DNA of 64,000 bases from JAZKDW01 sp040387375 (GCA_040387375.1 JAZKDW010000006.1:6200-70199); one strand, 5' to 3'. Positions 25,208 to 35,102 are shown, numbered from the stretch's first letter. Program-made: numbers and translations. Notes: generated from the sequence alone by a model not told the origin.

Positions 25208-26365
25208 CTATGGCTTCGCCTTGTAATTGCGTACCGCATTGAGACTGACCGCCAATGTCGGCATCTCGATCGATAGATTGCTCGCTTGCACTTGTTTTAA
25301 CAGCGCTTGCGCGGTCTGGGTCTGGCGCGCGCGGGTGTCGAAATAACGCGCGATCGTGTCCTGGGAAGCAATCAGGTCGCTGCGAAACGCCGACTCATTG
25401 CGCGACAGCAGGGCCAGACGCGCATTCAGCAAACGCAGCTTCAGATTCTCGCGGGCGTAGTAGGCCTGGGTCGGAGACAGGAGAAGCGCGTCGGGCGTCT
25501 CGACGGTGCGGACGCGAATCAATTGCCTGAGCTCGTCCCACATTTCGGCGGTCCAGCTTTGCCAGGTTTCCTGCACATTTGCCATCCAGTCCCTGCCGGT
25601 ATCGTTCACCGCGGCCACCACCTTGCTGCCTTTTGGCGCTTCCTTCAGGCTGGCGCGCACGGTAGTTTTTGGCAAGGTCGGCGGCAATGCCGGTTTTTCA
25701 TCGGACAACAGCGGCATGCCATCGATCTGGCCAATGACACTGTCGAGCCGCAGCGCAAGTCCGGTCAGATCCACGGATGGCAGCGCTTTCAGGGTCTCGA
25801 GGTCCTTGCCGATGGCACGGCGGATAGTAATGAATTGCGGTTTGTCGGAGGTGGACAGCCGGGTATCGGCATTTTGCAGCGCGATTAATGCGCCCCGGAC
25901 ATTTCCTGCCAGTTGCAACTGCTGGCTCGCGGTGGACAGCACCTGCTCGATTTCAGCCAGCGCCCAATCGTCACGGCTCTTGGAAAGATCCAGGTAAAGC
26001 TGTTCCAGCGCCAGCTGCTGGCTTTGGCCTTCCACCTGCTTGCTTTCAAGGACATTCACCTTGGCTTGCAATTCCTTCATGCTTTCCTGCATGGTCTTGA
26101 CTATTATTTTTGTTTCGCTGTTGACGCTGTCCCCGCTCTGCAGGCGTTGTGCGGTTTCCCGGCGCAAGTCATTGATTTCAGTGCGAGAAGTCCACCATTG
26201 CGCCGCCAGTGTCAAGGCCAGTATGCCCATGACTATATAAATGACCCTGCGCATCGACCGTGCCCGCGCGCCTGGCGGAACAAAACCGCGCGGCGCAGGG
26301 CCAGGAACCTGCGAGGCAGGAATGGGATCGGAATGTAATTCGGGGGGTGAAGGCTGTTCGTTCAT
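25208..26365 (-). CDS. hemX: HemX, membrane protein of the haem locus
   Basis: A 385-residue protein with a Pro-rich cytosolic N-terminus, one transmembrane helix (about 42-60, VIYIVMGILALTLAA), then coiled coil (LRRETAQRL, MKELQAKVNVLESKQ) and a helical C-terminal domain. It belongs to the HemX family, often annotated as uroporphyrin-III C-methyltransferase although it lacks a methyltransferase fold. Its ATG overlaps the hemD stop by four bases, implying translational coupling. Confidence 0.92.
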   Translation of the reverse strand: MNEQPSPPELHSDPIPASQVPGPAPRGFVPPGARARSMRRVIYIVMGILALTLAAQWWTSRTEINDLRRETAQRLQSGDSVNSETKIIVKTMQESMKELQAKVNVLESKQVEGQSQQLALEQLYLDLSKSRDDWALAEIEQVLSTASQQLQLAGNVRGALIALQNADTRLSTSDKPQFITIRRAIGKDLETLKALPSVDLTGLALRLDSVIGQIDGMPLLSDEKPALPPTLPKTTVRASLKEAPKGSKVVAAVNDTGRDWMANVQETWQSWTAEMWDELRQLIRVRTVETPDALLLSPTQAYYARENLKLRLLNARLALLSRNESAFRSDLIASQDTIARYFDTRARQTQTAQALLKQVQASNLSIEMPTLAVSLNAVRNYKAKP

Positions 26366-27132
26366 CGTCGGGATTGTAACGCGGCGAGCAATCGTTCGTC
26401 GCCTGATCCAGTAAGGTCAATATTGTGGAAACCCAGCACCTGCGCCGTCTCTTGTATACGCACGTGCGGGACGATTATGTTTTTTTGTTGTATTTTAGCG
26501 ACACCATTCTTTCCGGCAACTCCGTTGACCATGTGCATCAACACCCGCAAGCCTTCGGAACTGGTCACTATCCAGTCATTCGACGAGTCCAGCAAGCGCT
26601 TTAATTGCTGCCGCCGGGCGTCATCAAGCACGGGCGCGGCACGCCGGTAGGCAGCGACCTGAACCACCTCCACCCCCGCCCCGCGCAAAACATCCGCCAG
26701 TAATTCGCGTCCTGTTTCGCCGCGCAGCACCAGCACCCGCTTGCCGCGCAATGCTGCCATATCCAGGGTGCCGAGCAATGTTTGCGAATCGCTGCGCGCC
26801 GGGTCATTCGGACTGATGATGTTGGCGTTGGCGGCGGTCACGCCATGCTGCGCCAACGCATTGCGGCTGCCCTCTCCCATCACTGCCAGCACGATCTGGC
26901 GTGGCCAGACGGGCAACACGGCAAATGCGGCGTCGATTGCGTTCGGGCTGACAAAAGCCACCATCGCGAAGTCATTCAGCTTTGCGAGCGCCGCTTGCAG
27001 CGGCGCCGTGTCGTTCAACGGGTGGATCTCCAGCAATGGGAAAAGGACGGCATCGAGCCCGAGCGCGGACACCCGTGCGGCAAGCACGCTTGCCTGCGCA
27101 AGTGGCCGGGTAATGACAATCGAATCAGGCAT
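26362..27132 (-). CDS. hemD: Uroporphyrinogen-III synthase
   Basis: A 256-residue HemD. The ATG at 27132 overlaps the hemC stop by eight bases (shared ATGCCTGA), which fixes the start; a longer in-frame reading extends into hemC and is spurious. It shows typical HemD features: an initial VITRPLAQ, AFVSPNAIDAAF, VMGEGSRNALAQHG and VVQVAAYRR. It inverts ring D and closes hydroxymethylbilane to uroporphyrinogen III. The family has few invariant residues, but the context is decisive. Confidence 0.93.
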   Translation of the reverse strand: MPDSIVITRPLAQASVLAARVSALGLDAVLFPLLEIHPLNDTAPLQAALAKLNDFAMVAFVSPNAIDAAFAVLPVWPRQIVLAVMGEGSRNALAQHGVTAANANIISPNDPARSDSQTLLGTLDMAALRGKRVLVLRGETGRELLADVLRGAGVEVVQVAAYRRAAPVLDDARRQQLKRLLDSSNDWIVTSSEGLRVLMHMVNGVAGKNGVAKIQQKNIIVPHVRIQETAQVLGFHNIDLTGSGDERLLAALQSRR

Positions 27133-28066
27133 CCGATTTGATTGCGGCGAGAATCGAGTCAGCGTCCTGTGCGCGCAGACTCTCGGCGATCCGGCGGCCC
27201 AGCGCTTCCGGCGCATCGGCCGGCCCCGAGGTGTCGGCAGTCGCCATTCGCAGCCCATCCGGCGTCGCAATCATGGCGCGCAGGCGCATGGTGTTGCCGT
27301 CGATGGTCGCAAACGCCGCCAGCGGAATCTGGCAACTGCCGCCGAAGGATTTGGACAAAGTCCGTTCGGCCGTCACCGCCCGTGCGGTCGCCTCATGATT
27401 GAGCGGCGCCAACAAGGCGCGCACATCGTCGCGGCCGGACAGCACTTCAATTGCCATCGCACCCTGCCCTGGCGCCGGCAAGCTTTGCTCGGGCTCGAGA
27501 AAGGCGCGAATACGCTCATGCAGGCCCAGACGCTTCAAGCCCGCTGCGGCCAGGATAATTGCAGCAAATTCCTTGTTATCCAGCTTGCCCAGACGCGTGT
27601 CGAGATTGCCGCGCAGCGGCCGGATTACCAGATGGGGATAACGTGCCGCAATCAATGCCTGGCGCCGCAGGCTGCTGGTGCCGACCACGGCGCCTTCGGG
27701 CAAGGCGTCCAGCGACGCATGCTCGCTGGAGACGAAGGCGTCACGCGGATCCTCCCTTTCCAGCACGGCTGCGAGGTCGAAACCCGGCGGCAGGTCCATG
27801 GGCACATCCTTCAGCGAATGCACCGCCAGATCGGCACGGCCTTCGCTCATCGCGACCTCCAGCTCCTTGACGAACAGCCCCTTGCCCCCTACTTTCGATA
27901 ATGTGCGATCCAGTATTTGATCGCCGCGCGTGGTCATTCCAAGGATTTCTATGGTGCTGTGCGGATATAATGCAGCAAGTTTTGCGCGAACATGTTCGGC
28001 TTGCCACATTGCCAGACGACTTTCGCGCGATGCGATGACCAACTTTCCGGAAAACGGTACGTTCAA
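27125..28066 (-). CDS. hemC: Porphobilinogen deaminase, TTG start
   Basis: A 313-residue hydroxymethylbilane synthase. It shows IASRESRLAMWQAEHV near the N-terminus, the substrate-binding VHSLKDVPMDLP, SSLRRQALI, RGNLDTRLGKLD, and the dipyrromethane-cofactor Cys in GGSCQIPLA. The TTG at 28066 gives the family's usual N-terminus; no nearby ATG does. It is the first gene of the hemCDXY operon and divergent from ppc across 160 bp that must hold both promoters. Confidence 0.95.
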   Translation of the reverse strand: MNVPFSGKLVIASRESRLAMWQAEHVRAKLAALYPHSTIEILGMTTRGDQILDRTLSKVGGKGLFVKELEVAMSEGRADLAVHSLKDVPMDLPPGFDLAAVLEREDPRDAFVSSEHASLDALPEGAVVGTSSLRRQALIAARYPHLVIRPLRGNLDTRLGKLDNKEFAAIILAAAGLKRLGLHERIRAFLEPEQSLPAPGQGAMAIEVLSGRDDVRALLAPLNHEATARAVTAERTLSKSFGGSCQIPLAAFATIDGNTMRLRAMIATPDGLRMATADTSGPADAPEALGRRIAESLRAQDADSILAAIKSDA

Positions 28067-28226
28067 AACAGGCTCTTTCGATATTCGTTGGCGTCAGGCC
28101 GGCATTGACAATGCTGACCCGGTCTTCGCACAAAATCATGCGGCAAATTTTATCACGGCCCTCTTTTCCAGGCCGGCCCACGCGCCATTTTAATTACCTT
28201 TCAGCAGTAGATTGCACTACTTGACC

Positions 28227-31079
28227 ATGCCTAAAAACACCAAGCTTCCTGCACAAGCGCCTAAAACCGCTGCCGACAAAGATGCGCCACTGAAGGAGGA
28301 TATCCGTCTGCTGGGCCGCCTGCTCGGCGACGTCTTGCGCGACCAGGAGGGCGAGGCAGTGTATGAAGTCGTGGAGACAATCCGTCAAACTGCGGTGCGC
28401 TTCCGGCGTGAAGACGATGTCCAGGCCGGGGCCGACCTGAACAAACTCCTGAAGAAATTGACGCGCGAGCAAACCATTTCGGTGGTGCGTGCATTTTCCT
28501 ATTTTTCGCATCTGGCCAATATCGCCGAAGACCAGCATCACATCCGCCGCCGCCGCGCGCATTTGCTGGCCGGTTCGGCGCCGCAGCAAGGCAGCATCGC
28601 CTACGCGCTGTCCAAGCTCGACCACGCCGGCGTCACCGGCGCAGCGGTGCGTGCCTTTTTCAAGAACGCGCTGATTTCGCCGGTCCTGACGGCGCATCCG
28701 ACTGAAGTCCAGCGCAAAAGCATTCTCGACGCCGAGCATGAAATCGCCCGCCTGCTGGCTGAGCGCGATATGCCGCTGACGCCAAAGGAACGCGCGCACA
28801 ACACGTCCATGCTGCACACCCATGTCGCCACGTTGTGGCAGACGCGGATGCTGCGCTATACAAAGCTGACGGTAGCGGACGAGATCGAGAATGCGCTCTC
28901 TTATTACCGCATCACGTTCCTGCACGAATTGCCAGGCTTGTATGACGATATCGAGGCGGAACTTGCCACCCAGTTTCCGCAGAAATCAAACCGCAGTCTC
29001 GAGCAGCGCGAACTGCCGCCGTTTTTGCAGATGGGGAGCTGGATAGGCGGTGACCGTGACGGCAACCCGAATGTCAACGCGGGAACAATGCAGCATGCGC
29101 TGGCCCGGCAGTCGACGACGATTCTCGATTTCTACCTGGAGGAAGTACACGCGCTGGGCGCCGAATTGTCGATTTCGACCCTGCTTGTGAGCGTCAGTCC
29201 GGCGTTGCAGGCACTGGCCGATGCCTCGCCCGATGTATCCAGCCATCGAGCCGATGAACCGTATCGCCGCGCCTTGATCGGCATCTATGCACGGCTGGCG
29301 GCAACCGCCCGCGCCCTCGGCGCCGCCGAGATTCTGCGGCGCGAAGTCGCCCCGGCCGCGCCCTACGCCAACGCCTCCGAATTCAGCAGCGATCTGCAGG
29401 TACTGGTGGATTCGCTGAAGGCGCACCATGGCACGGCGCTGATCAGGCCGCGCCTGGCCATGCTGCGGCGGGCGCCGGATATTTTCGGATTTCATCTGGC
29501 GACCCTGGACATGCGCCAGAGTTCAGACGTGCACGAGCGTGTGATAACAGAATTATTCGCCCGCGCCAAAGTAGAAAAACAATACAACGAGTTGACGGAA
29601 GAAAAGAAGATTGCGCTGCTGCTGGGCGAACTGGAGCAACCGCGCCTGCTGTACTCGCCCTACATCGACTACGCCGACGAGACCAACTCGGAATTGGCGA
29701 TCTTGCGCGCCGCGCGCGAAATCCGCCAGCGTTATGGCGCACCCGCGATCCGCAACTACATCATCTCGCACACGGAAAGCCTGTCCGACCTGCTCGAAGT
29801 GCTGTTGCTGCAGCGCGAGACCGGTCTGCTGCGCACGCATGCGGGAGGATTGCAGAATGCCGAACTGGAATTGATGGTCATTCCATTGTTCGAAACGATT
29901 CCCGATCTCCGGTGCGCGGCACAGATCATGGAAAGCGCGATGGCAATTCCGCAGGTCCGCAGCCTGATCGCCAACCAGGGGCAGTTGCAGGAAGTAATGC
30001 TGGGCTACTCGGACTCCAACAAGGATGGCGGATTCCTGACCTCGAACTGGGAATTGTACAAAGCCGAAACCAGGCTGGTTGATGTATTCGACCGCGCCGG
30101 CGTCAAGCTGCGCCTGTTCCATGGCCGCGGCGGCACGGTTGGCCGTGGCGGCGGTCCCAGCTACGAGGCGATCCTGGCGCAGCCCCCCGGCACCGTGAAT
30201 GGCCAGATCCGGCTGACCGAACAGGGAGAAACGATTGCATCGAAATTCTCCAACGCGGAAATCGGCCGCCGCAATCTCGAGTTGCTGGTCGCCGCCACAC
30301 TGGAGGCAAGCCTGACGCCCCACGAAGGCGAAGGCAAGCGTGCGCAGCAATTGGCGGAGTTCGAGCAGACGATGTCGGAATTATCGGAACGCGCCTATCA
30401 GGCATATCGGGATCTGGTCTACGAAACCCCTGGCTTCACGGATTATTTTTTCTCGTCGACGCCGATTGCTGAAATCGCCGAGCTTAATATTGGCTCGCGC
30501 CCTGCCTCGCGCAAGTCAACGCGCCGCATCGAGGACTTGCGTGCGATTCCATGGGGCTTCTCCTGGGGCCAGTGCCGCTTGCTGCTGCCAGGCTGGTATG
30601 GCTTCGGCAGCGCGGTCACCTCATGGCTGGAGGAAGGCGACACCAGGGTGAAGGCGAAACGACTGGCGCTGTTGCGCACGATGTTCAGGGAGTGGCCATT
30701 CTTTGCGACACTGCTGTCGAACATGGACATGGTATTGGCGAAAACGGATCTCGCCGTGGCATCCCGTTATGCCGAACTGGTCACGGACAGGAAGCTGCGC
30801 AACAGCATTTTCAAGCGCATCGCCGCCGAGCACGAAAGCACCACTGTTTGTTTGTCGCAGATCACCGGGGCCAGGGAACGCCTGGCAGGCAATCCGCTAT
30901 TGGCGCGCTCCATCAAGAATCGTTTTGCGTATCTCGATCCGCTCAATCACCTGCAAGTCGAGTTGATCAAACGCCACCGGGCCAATAAATCCGGCGACCG
31001 CAAGAATGACCCGCGCGTGCAGCGTGGCATACACCTGTCGATCAATGGCATTGCAGCGGGATTGCGGAATACGGGGTGA
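28227..31079 (+). CDS. ppc: Phosphoenolpyruvate carboxylase
   Basis: A 950-residue enzyme that carboxylates PEP to oxaloacetate. The catalytic His sits in TAHPTEVQRKS; the signatures GYSDSNKDGG and FHGRGGTVGRGGGP are intact, and the C-terminus ends NGIAAGLRNTG as usual. The ATG at 28227 is used; a TTG five codons earlier is less likely. The N-terminus has a Lys/Ala-rich extension. It is divergent from hemC, a conserved betaproteobacterial arrangement. Confidence 0.97.
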   Translation: MPKNTKLPAQAPKTAADKDAPLKEDIRLLGRLLGDVLRDQEGEAVYEVVETIRQTAVRFRREDDVQAGADLNKLLKKLTREQTISVVRAFSYFSHLANIAEDQHHIRRRRAHLLAGSAPQQGSIAYALSKLDHAGVTGAAVRAFFKNALISPVLTAHPTEVQRKSILDAEHEIARLLAERDMPLTPKERAHNTSMLHTHVATLWQTRMLRYTKLTVADEIENALSYYRITFLHELPGLYDDIEAELATQFPQKSNRSLEQRELPPFLQMGSWIGGDRDGNPNVNAGTMQHALARQSTTILDFYLEEVHALGAELSISTLLVSVSPALQALADASPDVSSHRADEPYRRALIGIYARLAATARALGAAEILRREVAPAAPYANASEFSSDLQVLVDSLKAHHGTALIRPRLAMLRRAPDIFGFHLATLDMRQSSDVHERVITELFARAKVEKQYNELTEEKKIALLLGELEQPRLLYSPYIDYADETNSELAILRAAREIRQRYGAPAIRNYIISHTESLSDLLEVLLLQRETGLLRTHAGGLQNAELELMVIPLFETIPDLRCAAQIMESAMAIPQVRSLIANQGQLQEVMLGYSDSNKDGGFLTSNWELYKAETRLVDVFDRAGVKLRLFHGRGGTVGRGGGPSYEAILAQPPGTVNGQIRLTEQGETIASKFSNAEIGRRNLELLVAATLEASLTPHEGEGKRAQQLAEFEQTMSELSERAYQAYRDLVYETPGFTDYFFSSTPIAEIAELNIGSRPASRKSTRRIEDLRAIPWGFSWGQCRLLLPGWYGFGSAVTSWLEEGDTRVKAKRLALLRTMFREWPFFATLLSNMDMVLAKTDLAVASRYAELVTDRKLRNSIFKRIAAEHESTTVCLSQITGARERLAGNPLLARSIKNRFAYLDPLNHLQVELIKRHRANKSGDRKNDPRVQRGIHLSINGIAAGLRNTG

Positions 31080-31113
31080 CCGGCAGGCGGACCGTCGATG
31101 GCTGAACGGACCA

Positions 31114-31899
31114 TCAGGCTGAGCGCACCAGCGCCTTGACGACCGCCCACTGACGCCGCGACACCGGGACCCGTTCGTCGACGTCGCGCAGGATCAGCTG
31201 CCAGCCGTCCTGCACCACATCGCTTTCGCGTTCCAGGTCAATCGCATGACTGGTTCGTTCGACGCCGATAATGGCGCTGCGCGCCACCAGCGCATTGCGA
31301 TGCACACGCACGAAGGTAGACGCCATCTCCTCTTCGATCGACATCAGCGATTCTTCGATCAGGTACTCGCGGGTCCTGGTCCGCAAGGTCACATACTTCA
31401 GCTCCGCCTTCAGGTAGACCACATCGATGATCGGCACCAGCAGCACACGTCCGCGCTCCTGCACTGAAAAATTCAGGCGCACTGGCGCGGCGGCGAGCAT
31501 CTCTTTTTTTGACAGGCTCTGAAATCGCGCATTGCTGACGCGCCGGATTGCTTCAGCCAGTCTTGCCGCGCGCACCGGCTTGAGCAGATAATCGATTGCC
31601 TGCACATCGAAGGCCTTGAGCGCGTATTCGTCATACGCTGTCACAAAAATGAGCGCGGGCCCTCCGTCTGCCTGCCTCGACAGGCGGGCGGCAAGCTCGA
31701 TGCCGGTCATGCCCGGCATCTGCACATCCAGCAATACGAGATCCGGCATGCTTGCGGCGATCCCATCTAGCGCCGCCTGCGCATGGCCTGCCTCACCCAC
31801 CAGTTCATGCGGGCAGTCCGCCGCGATATCCGACAACAACATCGCCAACCGCTTGCGCGCCAGCGCTTCATCGTCGACGATAAAAAGCCGCGGAATCAT
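31114..31899 (-). CDS. algR: LytTR-type response regulator (AlgR-like)
   Basis: A 261-residue regulator with a receiver domain (acidic D9/D10, phosphoacceptor D58 in VLLDVQMPG, Lys in YLLKPV) and a C-terminal LytTR DNA-binding domain (about 140-255; VVYLKAELKYVTLRT, FVRVHRNALVAR). Its start overlaps the kinase gene by four bases. In Pseudomonas the homologous algZ-algR pair lies beside argH and hemC, as here with ppc in between. The regulated genes are unknown. Confidence 0.92.
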   Translation of the reverse strand: MIPRLFIVDDEALARKRLAMLLSDIAADCPHELVGEAGHAQAALDGIAASMPDLVLLDVQMPGMTGIELAARLSRQADGGPALIFVTAYDEYALKAFDVQAIDYLLKPVRAARLAEAIRRVSNARFQSLSKKEMLAAAPVRLNFSVQERGRVLLVPIIDVVYLKAELKYVTLRTRTREYLIEESLMSIEEEMASTFVRVHRNALVARSAIIGVERTSHAIDLERESDVVQDGWQLILRDVDERVPVSRRQWAVVKALVRSA

Positions 31900-32963
31900 C
31901 GGCCTGCTTTCACGTAAGGAAACCTGAGCCGCACCTCGAAGATGCCGGACGATATCGTGTGCGTCAGATTTCCTTCGACATCGAACAGCAGCGCCAGGCG
32001 CTCCCGAATATTATCCAGCGCCATCTGGTTGCCGCGGGAGTTCGTTTCGCCATGATAGGGATTGAGCACGGCAATCTCGATCCTGTCGATCGAGCGGCCG
32101 ACACGGATCTGAATCAGCACCGGCGCACTCGCCGGCTCGACCCCGTGATGCACTGCGTTTTCCAGCAGCGGTTGCAGCAGCAGCGCCGGGATTTGCGCCT
32201 TGCGCAAAATGTCATCGCTGATATTCGCCATTTCCCACTGGATCTCGAAGCGGTCTCCGAGCCGGATTTTCTCAATTGACAAATATTGTTTGCAGACGTG
32301 GATTTCATCCTCCAGGCTCGTCATGTGCCTGGCATCCCGAATCAGTATGCGGAACAGGTCCGCCAGATCTTCGAGCGCGGTTTCCGCCTGCCGCGGCTCG
32401 GTGCGAATCAGCGACAGGACAGCATTCAGGCTGTTGAAAAAGAAATGGGGCCGGATGCGCGCCTGCAGTGCCTGCAAACGGGCTTCCGCCAGCGCCGGCG
32501 AAAAAGCGCGCGTGCGCAACTCGAAATAATGCTGCAGGGAGATCCCGAAAAATGCAGCGCTCACCACCCCTGCCACCATAGTCGAGCTGGTCACATTGTC
32601 ATGAAACAGTTCGAGAGTCGACAAGAAGCGGATAACCAGCGCGGTAACGACGGCGGGCACCAGCGCGCAGGTAGCGCGCTGCGCCCAGGCAGGCATTGGG
32701 CTTATCAGTCTTCTTGAGCCGCATAAGGCAAGGAGTGAATATAGGCAGGCCAGTTCGACCAGGATCGATACTTCAATAAACGACACCACGCCGGAAGACA
32801 CGGAGGGCGCGCGGAGCAGGCTTGTTGCGAATACAGCGCCATTCACCGCTATCAGCGTCCTGAAAATCACGCCGATATTGCAACAATCCGGAATGACGGT
32901 CTCGACAGGCGCTCTGGAGCGGACAGACGTTAGCGGCATGGGCGAAAAGGATTGTTCATACAA
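31896..32963 (-). CDS. algZ: LytS/AlgZ-type membrane histidine kinase
   Basis: A 355-residue kinase with four predicted membrane segments (about 30-50, 60-82, 95-115, 128-145). A His_kinase domain then begins ALQARIRPHFFFNSLNAV (phospho-His about 173), followed by an ATPase domain with LLLQPLLENAVHHG. It lacks a canonical HisKA domain, as expected for this class. It is upstream of and overlapping algR, and divergent from argH by 55 bp. Confidence 0.9.
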   Translation of the reverse strand: MYEQSFSPMPLTSVRSRAPVETVIPDCCNIGVIFRTLIAVNGAVFATSLLRAPSVSSGVVSFIEVSILVELACLYSLLALCGSRRLISPMPAWAQRATCALVPAVVTALVIRFLSTLELFHDNVTSSTMVAGVVSAAFFGISLQHYFELRTRAFSPALAEARLQALQARIRPHFFFNSLNAVLSLIRTEPRQAETALEDLADLFRILIRDARHMTSLEDEIHVCKQYLSIEKIRLGDRFEIQWEMANISDDILRKAQIPALLLQPLLENAVHHGVEPASAPVLIQIRVGRSIDRIEIAVLNPYHGETNSRGNQMALDNIRERLALLFDVEGNLTHTISSGIFEVRLRFPYVKAGR

Positions 32964-33018
32964 GGTGAAAGAACGTCCCGTGCTTGTTTTATAATCGCAT
33001 ATTCACTGGGGCTTAACT

Positions 33019-34413
33019 ATGACAGCACAACTATCCAAAAAAAGCGAGGTTTGGTCGGCTCGTTTCACCGAACCTGTCTCTGATTTGGTAAAACGGTATA
33101 CGGCATCGGTATTTTTCGACAAGCGCCTCGCCGAGTTTGATATCCAGGGCTCTCTCGCCCATGCGGAAATGCTCGCGCACCAAGGCATCATCAGCGGCGC
33201 CGACCATGCCGACATCCAGCGCGGCATGATGCAAATCCAGTCGGAGATCGCCTCCGGCCAGTTCGAATGGCTGCTGGATCTCGAAGATGTACACCTGAAT
33301 ATCGAAAAGCGCCTGACCGAACTGGTCGGTGACGCCGGCAAACGGCTGCATACCGGCCGCTCGCGCAATGACCAGGTCGCGACCGACATCCGCCTGTTCC
33401 TGCGCTCGGCAATCGATGACATCGTTGCGCTGTTGCGCGAACTGCGGCTGGCGCTGGTCGATCTGGCCGACGAACATGCCGACACCATCCTGCCCGGCTT
33501 CACGCACATGCAGGTAGCACAACCGGTGACCTTCGGCCACCACATGCTCGCTTATGTTGAAATGTTCGGCCGCGATGCCGAGCGCATGGCCGATTGCCGC
33601 AAACGGGTCAATCGCCTGCCGTTGGGCGCCGCTGCGCTGGCCGGCACCACTTTCCCCATCGATCGCGAGCGTGTCGCCGCAACGCTGGGCTTCGATGACG
33701 TATGCCGCAATTCGCTCGATGCCGTGTCGGACCGCGATTTTGCGATTGAATTCTGCGCCGCGGCGGCGCTGGTCATGACCCACGTGTCGCGCATGTCCGA
33801 AGAACTGGTGATCTGGATGAGTCCGCGCGTCGGTTTCATCGATCTCGCAGACCGTTTCTGCACGGGATCGTCGATCATGCCGCAAAAGAAAAATCCCGAC
33901 GTCCCGGAACTGGCCCGCGGCAAGACCGGGCGTGTCAATGGCCACCTGATTGCCTTGCTGACCCTGATGAAAGGCCAGCCGCTGGCTTACAACAAGGACA
34001 ATCAGGAAGACAAGGAACCACTGTTCGACACGGTCGACACCGTCACCGATACGCTGCGCATTTTTGCTGACATGGCGCGCGGCATTACCGTCAAGCCAGA
34101 CGCGATGCGGGCCGCTGCGCTGCAAGGATATGCGACCGCGACAGACCTTGCCGACTACCTGGTCAAGAAAGGCTTGCCGTTCCGTGATGCGCATGAAGCG
34201 GTCGCGCGGGCGGTGCGGGTCTGCGTGGATCGGGGCTGCGATCTGAGCGACCTGACGCTCGATGAAATGCGCGTGTATTCACAACTCATCGAGGCCGATA
34301 TCTTCAAGGTGCTGACGCTCGAAGGCTCGGTTGCCGCCCGCAATCATATCGGCGGCACCGCACCCGACCAGGTACGCGCCGCGATTGCGCACACGCGCGC
34401 GCAGCTTGGCTGA
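33019..34413 (+). CDS. argH: Argininosuccinate lyase
   Basis: A 464-residue member of the fumarase/aspartase superfamily, with the signature GSSIMPQKKNPD holding the catalytic Ser loop, HTGRSRNDQVATD and LPGFTHMQVAQPVTFGHH. It splits argininosuccinate into arginine and fumarate, the last step of arginine synthesis. Its neighbour is the divergent algZ-algR pair; a 10-bp-stem hairpin lies 16 bp downstream. Confidence 0.97.
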   Translation: MTAQLSKKSEVWSARFTEPVSDLVKRYTASVFFDKRLAEFDIQGSLAHAEMLAHQGIISGADHADIQRGMMQIQSEIASGQFEWLLDLEDVHLNIEKRLTELVGDAGKRLHTGRSRNDQVATDIRLFLRSAIDDIVALLRELRLALVDLADEHADTILPGFTHMQVAQPVTFGHHMLAYVEMFGRDAERMADCRKRVNRLPLGAAALAGTTFPIDRERVAATLGFDDVCRNSLDAVSDRDFAIEFCAAAALVMTHVSRMSEELVIWMSPRVGFIDLADRFCTGSSIMPQKKNPDVPELARGKTGRVNGHLIALLTLMKGQPLAYNKDNQEDKEPLFDTVDTVTDTLRIFADMARGITVKPDAMRAAALQGYATATDLADYLVKKGLPFRDAHEAVARAVRVCVDRGCDLSDLTLDEMRVYSQLIEADIFKVLTLEGSVAARNHIGGTAPDQVRAAIAHTRAQLG

Positions 34414-34428
34414 CTTGTTCGCAGAAAA

Positions 34429-34459
34429 CGCATGATGCTGCATCAGCAGGCATCATGCG
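34429..34459 (+). terminator. Hairpin after argH
   Basis: CGCATGATGC (34429-34438) pairs perfectly with GCATCATGCG (34450-34459). No T-run follows; it is probably a weak terminator. Confidence 0.6.
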
Positions 34460-34582
34460 ACATCTCTTTCCGGAAATCGGACCGGTTCGTGACTTCCCTA
34501 TTCCTCGCAAATTCTTTCAGCGTGCCTTGATAAAATTTCGAACAGGACACCTGCAAACGCAAACTGGTGGTTCGTCGCGCTT

Positions 34583-34719
34583 CAATTTGCGGGTAGCGAA
34601 GCGGTCTGCCGCGTTGATCGGAGGTGAGTGCAAGGCGCCGAGCACAGCCAGGGCCGTTCCCTGGCGCGCATCGGCAACGCCGCAATCGCCTTCGAGCAAC
34701 CGGCAGAACCCGTGAATTG
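34583..34719. repeat. Inverted-repeat intergenic element C
   Basis: A 137-bp element whose arms are imperfect inverted repeats (CAATTTGCGGGT and TCTGCCGCGTTG at left; CAACCGGCAGA and ACCCGTGAATTG at right). Its interior holds TGCAAGGCGCC (34629-34639) and GGCAACGCCGCA (34673-34684). Both blocks recur exactly, in the same order and orientation, in element A about 350 bp away. No coding frame. Confidence 0.65.
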
Positions 34720-34912
34720 GAGTGTGACGGACCACTAGGTAGTGCCAGTTACGTATTAACACTCACAGACTACGTTTTTTCGAATACAAATGCGAAAAAC
34801 GCACAGTGCATCGCATTCTGCCTCAAAAATATTGTTGTTTTAACCATCAAAAAATCGCGCGCCAGGGGAAATGTCTTATACTGCAGCGAACCTGAAAAAT
34901 CAGTTGCACAAC

Positions 34913-35102
34913 TAAGTGCCCGCCCGGCATAAATTGGAAGATGGATGTGGTTCTGACGGGCCCGCCGAGGGCGAGTGCGATGCAAGGCGCCCGGGCCGCC
35001 GCAGTGCTAGCACCTCGGCGGCCCCACTGCAAGGGCCGGGCAACGCCGCAGCGCGCCGGTGAGGGCCGCAGACACTCCCAATTTATGCCGGGCGGGTACT
35101 TA
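34913..35102. repeat. Inverted-repeat intergenic element A
   Basis: A 190-bp, GC-rich element bounded by 28-bp inverted repeats matching at 26 positions (34913-34940 and 35075-35102). The interior contains TGCAAGGCGCC (34981-34991), GGCAACGCCGCA (35039-35050) and a GGGCCCGCCGAGGGCG block (34958-34973) that is also in the MITE-like element at 13390-13405. It ends 63 bp before dctQ, so it may lie in that operon's leader. Otherwise the 752-bp argH-dctQ gap holds no gene. Confidence 0.75.

Noticed and set aside
33031..34194. 387-codon open frame antisense to argH
   Set aside because: argH is complete with its signature on the other strand; the antisense translation matches nothing known.
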